Assembly (NCBI GenBank): GCA_016286365.1 | Contig: JAEESN010000003.1 | Span: 1 to 64,000 of the forward strand | Direction of reading: 5' to 3' | DNA length: 64,000 nt | Origin: Treponema sp. | GTDB taxonomy: Bacteria; Spirochaetota; Spirochaetia; Treponematales; Treponemataceae | Part shown: positions 8,776-15,323 of the stretch, one piece after another | How positions within the stretch are numbered: the stretch's first letter is position 1 | Layout of the letters: each line of letters starts with the position of its first letter | The notes under the pieces: model-generated | Seen by the model: the letters and a program-made list of their open reading frames with translations, nothing else | What the model was told of the DNA's origin: nothing | Database searches by the model: none | Program-made: the position numbers and the translations under genes

Positions 8776-8791
8776 TCTTTTTTTACCGATA

Positions 8792-9304
8792 TCAAAGTTT
8801 TTTGAAAGCAAGATAATCTTCTTTAAAAATCTCAAACAGCACATTGTTATAATATTTCCCGTCTGTAAGTTTCACTGAGTTTCTTGAAATACCTACTTCA
8901 TTTCCATTTAATTTTTTAACAAGCCGGCGATACATATTCAAAACAGGATTTTGTTCGATACATGAAAATTCAATCTTACGGAGATTTTTATAAATAAATA
9001 CTTCATCAAAATAAGCTTCAATATCTTTTGAAAAAATAATATTTGGTTTTCCGGTAAAATTAATAACCTCAAACTTTTCTAAAAGTTCATAACCTCTGTT
9101 AATATATCCTGTAAAAAATCCAAGTAGATTACCTTTACTGTCCTTGCTTACAAATTGTAAAAATTCAGAATCATTATTTGATATGTAGGGATAAAAATCT
9201 TTTTGTGGGTAATAAATATACAGATACAAATCATTGTTTTCTGTATAAATCTTTTTATATGCTTCATAAAGCTTATCTTGATTAAAATAAGCAGGTTCTA
9301 ACAT
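8792..9304 (-). CDS. GNAT-like protein, first gene of the peptide operon
   Basis: A 170-residue protein with a mixed alpha/beta pattern and a C-terminal part (NPVLNMYRRLVKKLNGNEVGIS, then a strand ending in VLFEIFKEDYLAFKK) that looks like the last helix and strands of GNAT acetyltransferases; the acetyl-CoA loop is not clearly canonical. First gene after the divergent promoter, with SD GGAGATAG before the ATG. Possible roles are N-acetylation of the peptide or self-protection; both are inference. It is 60 nt upstream of the precursor gene. It could also be a degenerate GNAT fold with a binding role. Confidence 0.55.
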   Translation of the reverse strand: MLEPAYFNQDKLYEAYKKIYTENNDLYLYIYYPQKDFYPYISNNDSEFLQFVSKDSKGNLLGFFTGYINRGYELLEKFEVINFTGKPNIIFSKDIEAYFDEVFIYKNLRKIEFSCIEQNPVLNMYRRLVKKLNGNEVGISRNSVKLTDGKYYNNVLFEIFKEDYLAFKKL

Positions 9305-9353
9305 TTATCTATCTCCGAATACTTTTCTAATAAGATATTTTTTAATTCAAAAA

Positions 9354-9370
9354 ATATACTAACAGTATAT
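9354..9370. promoter_or_regulatory. Palindrome at the start site of the peptide operon
   Basis: ATATACT-AAC-AGTATAT is a perfect 7-bp inverted repeat with a 3-nt centre. It lies just downstream of the -10 of the minus-strand operon promoter, where a repressor site would block initiation. A likely ligand is the divergently encoded XRE protein (inference). Confidence 0.45.
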
Positions 9371-9376
9371 AATTAT

Positions 9377-9405
9377 ATTAAAATATGCTTTTAGTAAATT
9401 GTCAA
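9377..9405 (-). promoter_or_regulatory. Promoter of the peptide operon
   Basis: On the minus strand a perfect TTGACA (9400-9405), a 17-nt spacer and TTTAAT (9377-9382). It would drive the seven-gene operon down to 1936, since no terminator is visible between genes and spacings are short. The -35 overlaps a plus-strand TTGTCA (9399-9404), so the two divergent promoters share this element. Confidence 0.65.
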
Positions 9406-9427
9406 ATTTATTTTTAACAAAAATAAT
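9399..9427 (+). promoter_or_regulatory. Probable promoter of the XRE regulator
   Basis: TTGTCA (9399-9404), a 17-nt spacer and AATAAT (9422-9427). The -10 is only moderate. It overlaps the start of the perfect palindrome at 9423-9445, which would allow autoregulation. Confidence 0.4.
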
Positions 9428-9445
9428 ATCCTTAAAGGATATTAT
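9423..9445. promoter_or_regulatory. Perfect palindrome containing the regulator's Shine-Dalgarno
   Basis: Two perfect 11-bp arms (left ATAATATCCTT, right AAGGATATTAT) around a single A. The right arm holds AAGGA, the SD for the ATG at 9448. It can act as a DNA operator overlapping the -10, or as an RNA hairpin hiding the SD; both would give feedback on the regulator. Confidence 0.55.
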
Positions 9446-9447
9446 CA

Positions 9448-9753
9448 ATGACAATACAGGAATGTCTGGCAAAAAATATAAAATATTACAGAAACAAAAA
9501 TAATCTTACACAAAGCCAGCTTGCAGAAGCGTGTAGAACCTCAACAAATTATATTGCGACAATTGAAACAGGAAAAAAATATCCTTCGCCTACAACTCTC
9601 GAAAAAATTGCAAAGGTTTTTAATATTGAAGCTCTGGATTTGTTTCAAATTCATAAAGAGTTACACGCTACTAATGACAGGCCATCCATAGAAAAAATCC
9701 GTAACACCTTGCAAACAGAAATTTCAAAGCTAATTGACTCTATTGTTAAATAA
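9448..9753 (+). CDS. XRE-family helix-turn-helix regulator
   Basis: A 101-residue protein. Residues 1-65 form a Cro/C1-type HTH (NLTQSQLAEACRTSTNYIATIETGKKYPSPTTLEKIAKVF), followed by a short Lys-rich helical tail. It is divergent from the radical SAM peptide operon, separated by 143 bp with overlapping promoters and two palindromes, so it is the obvious candidate controller of the operon and itself. No sensor domain is visible, so the signal is unknown; the tail may mediate dimerisation. Confidence 0.85.
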   Translation: MTIQECLAKNIKYYRNKNNLTQSQLAEACRTSTNYIATIETGKKYPSPTTLEKIAKVFNIEALDLFQIHKELHATNDRPSIEKIRNTLQTEISKLIDSIVK

Positions 9754-9825
9754 GTTTTAAATCCTATTCCTTTTTATTCTGCATTCTCTCTTCAATCATT
9801 CCAGAAAATAAGCTAAAATCACCTT

Positions 9826-10308
9826 ATGAAAAAAACAAATGCTATGCGTATTCTGGACGGGATGAATATTCCTTACGAGACAAAAGAATACGAGGATGAC
9901 GGTGAACACGAGCTTGCAAAAGGGGCGGCACAAAGGATTGCAGAAAAGCTTGGGATTGATCCTATGGCGGTTTTTAAGACGATTGTAATGCGGACGGAAA
10001 CCAAAGAAATCTGTGTTTTTTGCGAATGTGCACTTTCGGAAATCAATCTTAAAAAGGCAAGAACGGCTGCGGGCTGTAAGGAAATTAATCCTGTAAAACC
10101 GGAAGAGCTTTTAGCATTGACCGGATATATCCGCGGGGGTTGTACTCCTCTTGGCATGAAGAAAAAATTCCGCACGTTTATTGATGAACAGATTCTTCTG
10201 CACGAAAAAGTTTATATAAGCGGCGGGCAGCGTGGTGTTCAGATTGTGATTAAGCCTGATGATTTAATTAAGGCGTGTGAAGCAACCGTAGTTGATTTAG
10301 AATTATAG
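9826..10308 (+). CDS. ybaK: YbaK/EbsC-type aminoacyl-tRNA deacylase
   Basis: A 160-residue protein matching the YbaK (Cys-tRNA(Pro)/Cys-tRNA(Cys) deacylase) family over its whole length: ELAKGAAQRIAEKLG, VFKTIVMRTETKEICVFCECALSEINLKKA, the family glycine loop GYIRGGCTPLGMKKKF and GGQRGVQIVIKPDDL. It hydrolyses mischarged Cys-tRNA(Pro) in the cytoplasm. No SD precedes the ATG; instead TAAAAT (9814-9819) ends 6 nt before it, suggesting a leaderless transcript. The -35 is weak. Monocistronic by position. Confidence 0.9.
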   Translation: MKKTNAMRILDGMNIPYETKEYEDDGEHELAKGAAQRIAEKLGIDPMAVFKTIVMRTETKEICVFCECALSEINLKKARTAAGCKEINPVKPEELLALTGYIRGGCTPLGMKKKFRTFIDEQILLHEKVYISGGQRGVQIVIKPDDLIKACEATVVDLEL

Positions 10309-10413
10309 AAGATTTTAGCGCCGGATGATTCTGGGCTTTATGATTATATTTTGGCATATGGCCGGATAACTCTGGCTTTTGTGATAGTGTAATATATTTT
10401 CCCTGGGGAAGCT

Positions 10414-12930
10414 ATGAATAAAATTATTGATTTATTAAAAAAACAGATTCTCTTTTTTGACGGAGGAACGGGGACAGTCCTTCAGAGCATGGGTTTAAAA
10501 CCCGGCGAGCTTCCCGAAACCTGGAACCTTAAATATCCCGAGCGGATTACGGAGCTCCACTACAGGTATTTCCAGGCGGGTGCAAACATCATAAAGACGA
10601 ATACCTTTGGTGCATTCATAACAAAATTTCCCCTGGAGCTTGAACGAATAATAAAAGCGGCTATAGAAAATGCAGAAAACGCGCGGACAAAAAGCGGAAA
10701 GAAAAATCTTTTTATTGCGTTTGATATTTCTTCTACCGGTAAACTTTTAAAACCGATGGGAGATCTTGATTTTGAAGACTGTATTACCCTTTATAAAAAA
10801 ACTTTTAACATCGCACTTAAATGCAATATTGACTGCATCCTTATAGAAACTATGAACGACGGTTACGAAACAAAGGCTGCTGTTATTGCTGCAAAAGAAG
10901 TGATGGAAGATTTACATGTTGACTTCCCGATTTTTGTAACAAATGTATACGACAAGGAATGCAGAACTTTAAGCGGTTCTACTCCTGAATCTATGGTTTG
11001 TATGCTCGAAGGTCTTGGAGTAAGTGCAATCGGTGTAAACTGCAGCCTTGGTCCAAAAGAAATGATTCCTGCTGTTGAACGACTTTGTAATGCAGCAAGT
11101 ATTCCTGTAATTGTAAATCCTAATGCGGGGCTTCCTAAGGTGATTGAAGGAAAAACTGTTTTTGACGTAAACGAAAAAGATTTTGTTGAATCGATGAAAA
11201 CTGTTTACCAAAAGGGAGCGGGAATTTTAGGCGGATGCTGCGGTACAACTCCTGATTACATCAAACTGCTTTCGGAAACTATTACGAAAATTTCCGGCGG
11301 TAAAATAATAGAAAAAAATAATACTCCAAAATGCATGATTTCTTCGAACACAAGGGTTGTTTATTTTGGTGATGATTATAAACCTGTTTTAATCGGAGAG
11401 CGAATTAATCCAACCGGCAAAAAAAAGTTTAAGGAAGCTTTAAGAAATAATGATATTCCTTACATCATAAAACAGGGAATGGAACAGGAAGCGGCAGGAG
11501 CAGATGTTCTTGATGTGAACGTAGGACTTCCGGAAATTGATGAAAAAGAGATGATGGTAAAGGTGATGACAGAACTTCAGTCGGTTACTGAATTACCTTT
11601 ACAGATTGATACGACTTCTCGTGATGTTATGGAAGCTGCCCTACGCCGATACAACGGAAAACCTCTTGTAAACTCTGTAAACGGTAAAAAAGAAATCATG
11701 GAGCAGATTTTCCCTCTTGTAAAAAAATACGGTGGAGTTGTAATCGGACTCACGATTGATGAAGAAGGAATTCCTGAAAAATCTCCAAAGCGAATTGAAA
11801 TTGCAAAAAACATTTATGAACAGGCTAAAAAATACGGAATAGAAAAACACAATATCATCATTGACCCGCTTGCTATGGCTGTAAGTTCTGATTCAAAGGC
11901 GGGAATTGCAACACTCGAAACCGTAAAGGCCGTTCACGAGATGGGCGGTAACACAAGCCTTGGTATTTCGAATGTTTCTTTTGGTCTTCCAAACCGTGAA
12001 TTTGTTACTTCATCATTTTTTACAATGGCTTTAACAAACGGATTGAGTGCGGCAATCATGAATCCGCTCCAGTTCGAAATGATGAAGGCTTATAAAACTT
12101 TCTGCCTCCTTTGTGGAAAAGATGACCAGTGCATGGATTATCTTTCGTGGTGTACTTCTGTTCAGGGGATTATTGATGCACAGAATGCAGGCGCGCAGGG
12201 GGGCGGGGGCGCTACGGGGGTGTCCCCCGTTGGAAGGGGTAGTGAGCAACGAAGTGCGAACGAGGGGAAGGCTTTCCCCTCCTCTGACCTCTCTACTGCC
12301 ACGGGCACGCTTGAATATGCGGTAATTCACGGGCTTAAGGATGAGGCGGCAAAAATCACGGGCGAACTTTTGCAGAATACGGATTCGCTTACGATTATCA
12401 ACGAGCATCTGATTCCCGGCCTTGATTATGTTGGCAAACGCTTTGAAAAAAAGACGATGTATCTTCCTCAGCTTTTGATGGCGGCAGAAGCGGCTAAATC
12501 GGCGTTCGGGGAAATTCGCAATTATATGGAAAAAACCGGTAAAAAAGGTAAGTCCAAGGGAAAAATTATCATTGCGACGGTAAAGGGCGACATCCACGAC
12601 ATCGGTAAAAATATTGTTAAGGTTCTTCTCGAAAATTATGATTTTGATGTTATCGATCTTGGAAAAGATGTGCCGCCGGAAACTGTTGTAGAAGCCTGCA
12701 AAAAAGATAAGGTTTTACTGGTAGGGCTTTCTGCTTTGATGACTACGACGGTAGCTGCCATGGAAGATACGATTAGGCTTTTGCGGAAGGAATGCCCCTG
12801 GGCTAAAGTCTGCGTTGGCGGTGCAGTTATGACTCAGGAATACGCGGATCAGATTGGCGCTGACTTTTACGGTAAGGATGCGATGGATACGGTAAGGTAT
12901 GCGAACGAATTGTTTGGCGCGGGGAAATGA
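10414..12930 (+). CDS. metH: Cobalamin-dependent methionine synthase, short form
   Basis: An 838-residue MetH. Order: homocysteine S-methyltransferase domain (FFDGGTGTVLQ at the start; Zn ligands Cys210 and Cys275/Cys276), methyltetrahydrofolate-binding domain (VLIGERINPTGKKKF, DVNVGLP), cap domain, and cobalamin-binding domain with the GDIHDIGKNIV motif (Asp726-x-His728-x-x-Gly731, His as axial ligand). The C-terminal AdoMet reactivation domain is absent, as in many bacteria, so reactivation must come from another protein. Residues about 593-629, in the linker before the cap domain, are a Gly/Ser-rich insertion encoded by a GC-rich palindromic element shared with the epimerase gene. SD GGGGAA precedes the ATG. 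It transfers methyl from methyl-THF to homocysteine. Confidence 0.95.
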   Translation: MNKIIDLLKKQILFFDGGTGTVLQSMGLKPGELPETWNLKYPERITELHYRYFQAGANIIKTNTFGAFITKFPLELERIIKAAIENAENARTKSGKKNLFIAFDISSTGKLLKPMGDLDFEDCITLYKKTFNIALKCNIDCILIETMNDGYETKAAVIAAKEVMEDLHVDFPIFVTNVYDKECRTLSGSTPESMVCMLEGLGVSAIGVNCSLGPKEMIPAVERLCNAASIPVIVNPNAGLPKVIEGKTVFDVNEKDFVESMKTVYQKGAGILGGCCGTTPDYIKLLSETITKISGGKIIEKNNTPKCMISSNTRVVYFGDDYKPVLIGERINPTGKKKFKEALRNNDIPYIIKQGMEQEAAGADVLDVNVGLPEIDEKEMMVKVMTELQSVTELPLQIDTTSRDVMEAALRRYNGKPLVNSVNGKKEIMEQIFPLVKKYGGVVIGLTIDEEGIPEKSPKRIEIAKNIYEQAKKYGIEKHNIIIDPLAMAVSSDSKAGIATLETVKAVHEMGGNTSLGISNVSFGLPNREFVTSSFFTMALTNGLSAAIMNPLQFEMMKAYKTFCLLCGKDDQCMDYLSWCTSVQGIIDAQNAGAQGGGGATGVSPVGRGSEQRSANEGKAFPSSDLSTATGTLEYAVIHGLKDEAAKITGELLQNTDSLTIINEHLIPGLDYVGKRFEKKTMYLPQLLMAAEAAKSAFGEIRNYMEKTGKKGKSKGKIIIATVKGDIHDIGKNIVKVLLENYDFDVIDLGKDVPPETVVEACKKDKVLLVGLSALMTTTVAAMEDTIRLLRKECPWAKVCVGGAVMTQEYADQIGADFYGKDAMDTVRYANELFGAGK
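12214..12285 (+). repeat. Palindromic mini-element inside metH
   Basis: GC-rich insert of two hairpin units: ACGGGGG-TGT-CCCCCGT (12214-12230) and GGGGAAGGCTTTCCCC (12264-12279). The parts 12228-12244 and 12260-12285 match the insert in the epimerase gene at 15/17 and 23/26 bases, with different spacer lengths (15 versus 22 nt). Here the element lies in the sense direction and encodes GRGSEQRSANEGKAFPSS in frame. Confidence 0.75.
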
Positions 12931-13065
12931 TTTTTAATTAAATATGAGCGAACTGCGCGGGGGATGCATTTTCTGTGCGTAAAGGGCATGCATTTGGAGG
13001 GCGCCTGGATGAGTTTTCTTTTCGTAATAAATATGTATTCTGCGGGGCGCCCGGTTACAATAAAT

Positions 13066-14970
13066 CTATTCTCCACGGACAATCCGCAATATCGCACGGC
13101 CGAAATTTTCTACCTTGGTGTTTCCCATTCCGTATACATTTAAAAGCTCCGTTTTATCCTGCGGTTTTTTTGCCGCTATATCGAGCATGGTCTTGTCGCC
13201 AAAAATTATATATGGTGGAACATTCATATCATCAGCCTTACGCTTTCTCCACGCCTTTAATTCCTGAATGATTTTTTCTGCCTCTTCGTCGGTGGCTGCC
13301 GGTTTTTCTGCAACAATCTTTTCTGACTTTTTATGAACGATGTAATCAGGCATTTTCTTCGATGGTTTTGGAAAGGCTGTAAATCCGCTTGTATCTTCTT
13401 TCTTTTTATGGAAAATGATTGGAAGAAGAACTTTTTCGCGTGTGACAATCAGGTCTCGTCCTTTTGCCGTCATCGTAAGGATGTGATAATCCCCCGCTTT
13501 AAAAAGATAGCCTTCCTGGATCAATAAATCTGTAAGAGAAAGCCAGTCCATTTTAGAAAGCTCGTTTCCGATGCCCCAGGTGGAAATCATGTTGTGGCCG
13601 TTTTCGAGTATGCGCTTGTTTCTGGAGCCCAAAAGGATATCGATGATGTAATTTGTGCCAAAGCGCTCGCCTGTACGGATTATGCACGAGATTAATTTCT
13701 GAACCGGGATTGTTACGTCGTTCAGAGGGATTTCTCCTCCGGCACAGATATCGCAGCAGCAGTTTTTTTCTTCGGGTGATTTATTTTCTGAATCGTATCG
13801 CTCGCCAAAATATCCCAAAAGTGATTCGCGGCGGCATTTTCTTGAAACTGCAAAATTGAGCATGCCTTGTAAAAGCGCTTCTGATTTAGCGGGATCGGCT
13901 GCTTCGTCAAAAAAATATCTGATTTTATTTACATCACTCGGGCTGTAGATTAAGAGTGCCGAAGAAGGAAGTCCGTCCCTGCCCGCTCGCCCTATTTCCT
14001 GATAGTAAACTTCCAGCGATTTTGGAAGTCCGTAGTTTATGACAAAGCGTACATTGGGTTTATTTATTCCCATTCCGAATGCGACGGTTGCAACCATAAT
14101 CTGAACTTCATCCTTTATAAAAAGCTCCTGATGTTTTGCCCTTACTTCGTCTGTAAGTCCCGCGTGATAGCTCATTGCAGAATAGCCAAGGTTATCGAGG
14201 ACGGATGTGAGTTCATCAACCTGCTTTCTTGAAAAACAATAGATGATTCCGCTTTCGCCAAGATGCTTTTTTATGCAGGCGATTATCTGGTCCAGCGCAT
14301 TCTGTTTCTGCTGAACTTCCAGGAAAATATTGCTTCGGTTAAAGCTCGAGATGAAGACCTTTGGCTTTTTTAAGTTAAGATTTTTTTCGATGTCCTTACG
14401 GACCTGCTCTGTGGCTGTTGCAGTAAGAGCGAGCATGACTGCGTCCGGGAAGAGTCGTCTGATGGAACGGATTTCGAGGTAGTCTGGGCGAAAGTCGTGT
14501 CCCCATTCAGAAACACAATGTGCTTCGTCCACGGTGATGCAGTCAACTTTTATACCGTCTTCGCTCAAAAAGTCACGGATTTTTCCGGTTGCAAGGCCTT
14601 CGGGCGAAACGTAAATGATTTTGGCATTTTTGGAACGGATGTCGTCCATCGCTTCTTTATAATTTTTCCAGTCGAGTGTGCTGTTCAAAAAAACTGCATG
14701 AATGCCCGAAGTTTCGAGCGAAGAAACCTGGTCCTGCATGAGGGAAATAAGAGGTGTAACGACGACTGTGATTCCATCCATAATCAGGGCGGGAATCTGG
14801 TAGCAGATTGATTTTCCGCCGCCGGTGGGCATGATGGCAAGAACATCGTGTCCTTTCAAAACCTCTGTGATTATCTCTTTCTGGAAAGGCCTGAAGGAAT
14901 CATAACCGAAAACAGTTTTTAATACGAACTCCGGTTTTGTCCCGATAAAAGTTTTTGCATTAATCTTCAC
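13066..14970 (-). CDS. recQ: ATP-dependent DNA helicase RecQ
   Basis: About 634 residues. It has Walker A IMPTGGGKSICYQIP, the DEAH box DEAHCVSEWGHDFRPDYL with the RecQ aromatic loop, motif VI QEIGRAGRDG, the zinc-binding RQC part (CRRES and CCCDICAGG) and a C-terminal HRDC-type helical domain (GDKTMLDIAAKKP..LLNVYGMGNTK). It unwinds recombination intermediates. A GTG at 14970 is chosen because TATAAT (14977-14982) ends 6 nt before it and there is no SD; an upstream in-frame GTG at 14994 would place the promoter inside the gene. Expressed alone, convergent with metH. Confidence 0.92.
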   Translation of the reverse strand: MKINAKTFIGTKPEFVLKTVFGYDSFRPFQKEIITEVLKGHDVLAIMPTGGGKSICYQIPALIMDGITVVVTPLISLMQDQVSSLETSGIHAVFLNSTLDWKNYKEAMDDIRSKNAKIIYVSPEGLATGKIRDFLSEDGIKVDCITVDEAHCVSEWGHDFRPDYLEIRSIRRLFPDAVMLALTATATEQVRKDIEKNLNLKKPKVFISSFNRSNIFLEVQQKQNALDQIIACIKKHLGESGIIYCFSRKQVDELTSVLDNLGYSAMSYHAGLTDEVRAKHQELFIKDEVQIMVATVAFGMGINKPNVRFVINYGLPKSLEVYYQEIGRAGRDGLPSSALLIYSPSDVNKIRYFFDEAADPAKSEALLQGMLNFAVSRKCRRESLLGYFGERYDSENKSPEEKNCCCDICAGGEIPLNDVTIPVQKLISCIIRTGERFGTNYIIDILLGSRNKRILENGHNMISTWGIGNELSKMDWLSLTDLLIQEGYLFKAGDYHILTMTAKGRDLIVTREKVLLPIIFHKKKEDTSGFTAFPKPSKKMPDYIVHKKSEKIVAEKPAATDEEAEKIIQELKAWRKRKADDMNVPPYIIFGDKTMLDIAAKKPQDKTELLNVYGMGNTKVENFGRAILRIVRGE

Positions 14971-14994
14971 ATAATTATTATAACATACAGACAC

Positions 14995-15023
14995 TTGAAA
15001 AACCCCATTTTTTCTGTTATATT
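14995..15023 (+). promoter_or_regulatory. tRNA-Leu promoter
   Basis: TTGAAA (14995-15000), exactly 17 nt, then TATATT (15018-15023), ending 12 nt before the tRNA. Confidence 0.75.
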
Positions 15024-15035
15024 TTGTTCACATTT

Positions 15036-15118
15036 GCCGGAGTGGTGGAATGGTAGACACGACAGACTCAAAATCTGTTGCGAGCAATCGTGTAAGAGTT
15101 CAAGTCTCTTCTCCGGTA
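15036..15118 (+). tRNA. tRNA-Leu (anticodon CAA)
   Basis: Acceptor GCCGGAG pairs with CTCCGGT; the anticodon arm ACAGA-CTCAAAA-TCTGT gives anticodon CAA. A long variable arm (TGCGAGCAATCGTGTA region) marks a type II tRNA. D-loop GGTAGACAC and T-arm GAGTTCAAGTCTC are typical. CCA is not encoded. A perfect 23-nt copy of its 3' end occurs at 15286-15308. Confidence 0.95.
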
Positions 15119-15123
15119 TCCAT

Positions 15124-15157
15124 GAACTTCCTCTGTAAGGGGAAGTTCTTTTTATTT
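15124..15157 (+). terminator. Terminator of tRNA-Leu
   Basis: Stem GAACTTCC (15124-15131) with GGAAGTTC (15141-15148), then TTTTTATTT. It lies directly after the tRNA gene. Confidence 0.75.
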
Positions 15158-15237
15158 AACATAGCGTTTTGTATAGGTTCGCCTGAACTCCGCTCGAGAA
15201 CCAGCTCGAGCGCTCAGCCATAACGATGGATAAACCT

Positions 15238-15263
15238 AAAACAATGCTGGCGCATTGTTTTTT
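15238..15263 (+). terminator. Second hairpin after tRNA-Leu
   Basis: Perfect 10-bp stem AAAACAATGC / GCATTGTTTT with loop TGGC and a T run. It lies inside the segment bounded by the two copies of the tRNA 3' end. Terminator-like, but which transcript it would end is unclear. Confidence 0.5.
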
Positions 15264-15285
15264 AACGGTTTTCCAATTATAGGCT

Positions 15286-15308
15286 AGTTCAAGTCTCTTC
15301 TCCGGTAT
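15286..15308 (+). repeat. Copy of the tRNA-Leu 3' end
   Basis: The 23 nt AGTTCAAGTCTCTTCTCCGGTAT (shown here only by its first and last bases, AGTTCAAG...CCGGTAT) are identical to 15097-15119, the T-arm and acceptor end of tRNA-Leu, 189 bp downstream. The 166 bp between hold hairpins but no ORF. It resembles an attachment-site duplication or a tRNA-derived repeat. Confidence 0.75.
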
Positions 15309-15323
15309 ACTCTGCTCCGGGGG

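Noticed and set aside
10309-10413. Cobalamin or SAM riboswitch before metH
   Set aside because: The gap is about 105 nt, too short for a cobalamin riboswitch, and I find none of the conserved helices or loops.
12031-12597. 188-residue minus-strand frame inside metH
   Set aside because: Antisense shadow of a well-supported gene.
12931-13065. Short GC-rich gap between metH and recQ, with a GGCGCC pair
   Set aside because: I could not form a convincing long stem or T run, and no ORF is credible; nothing called.
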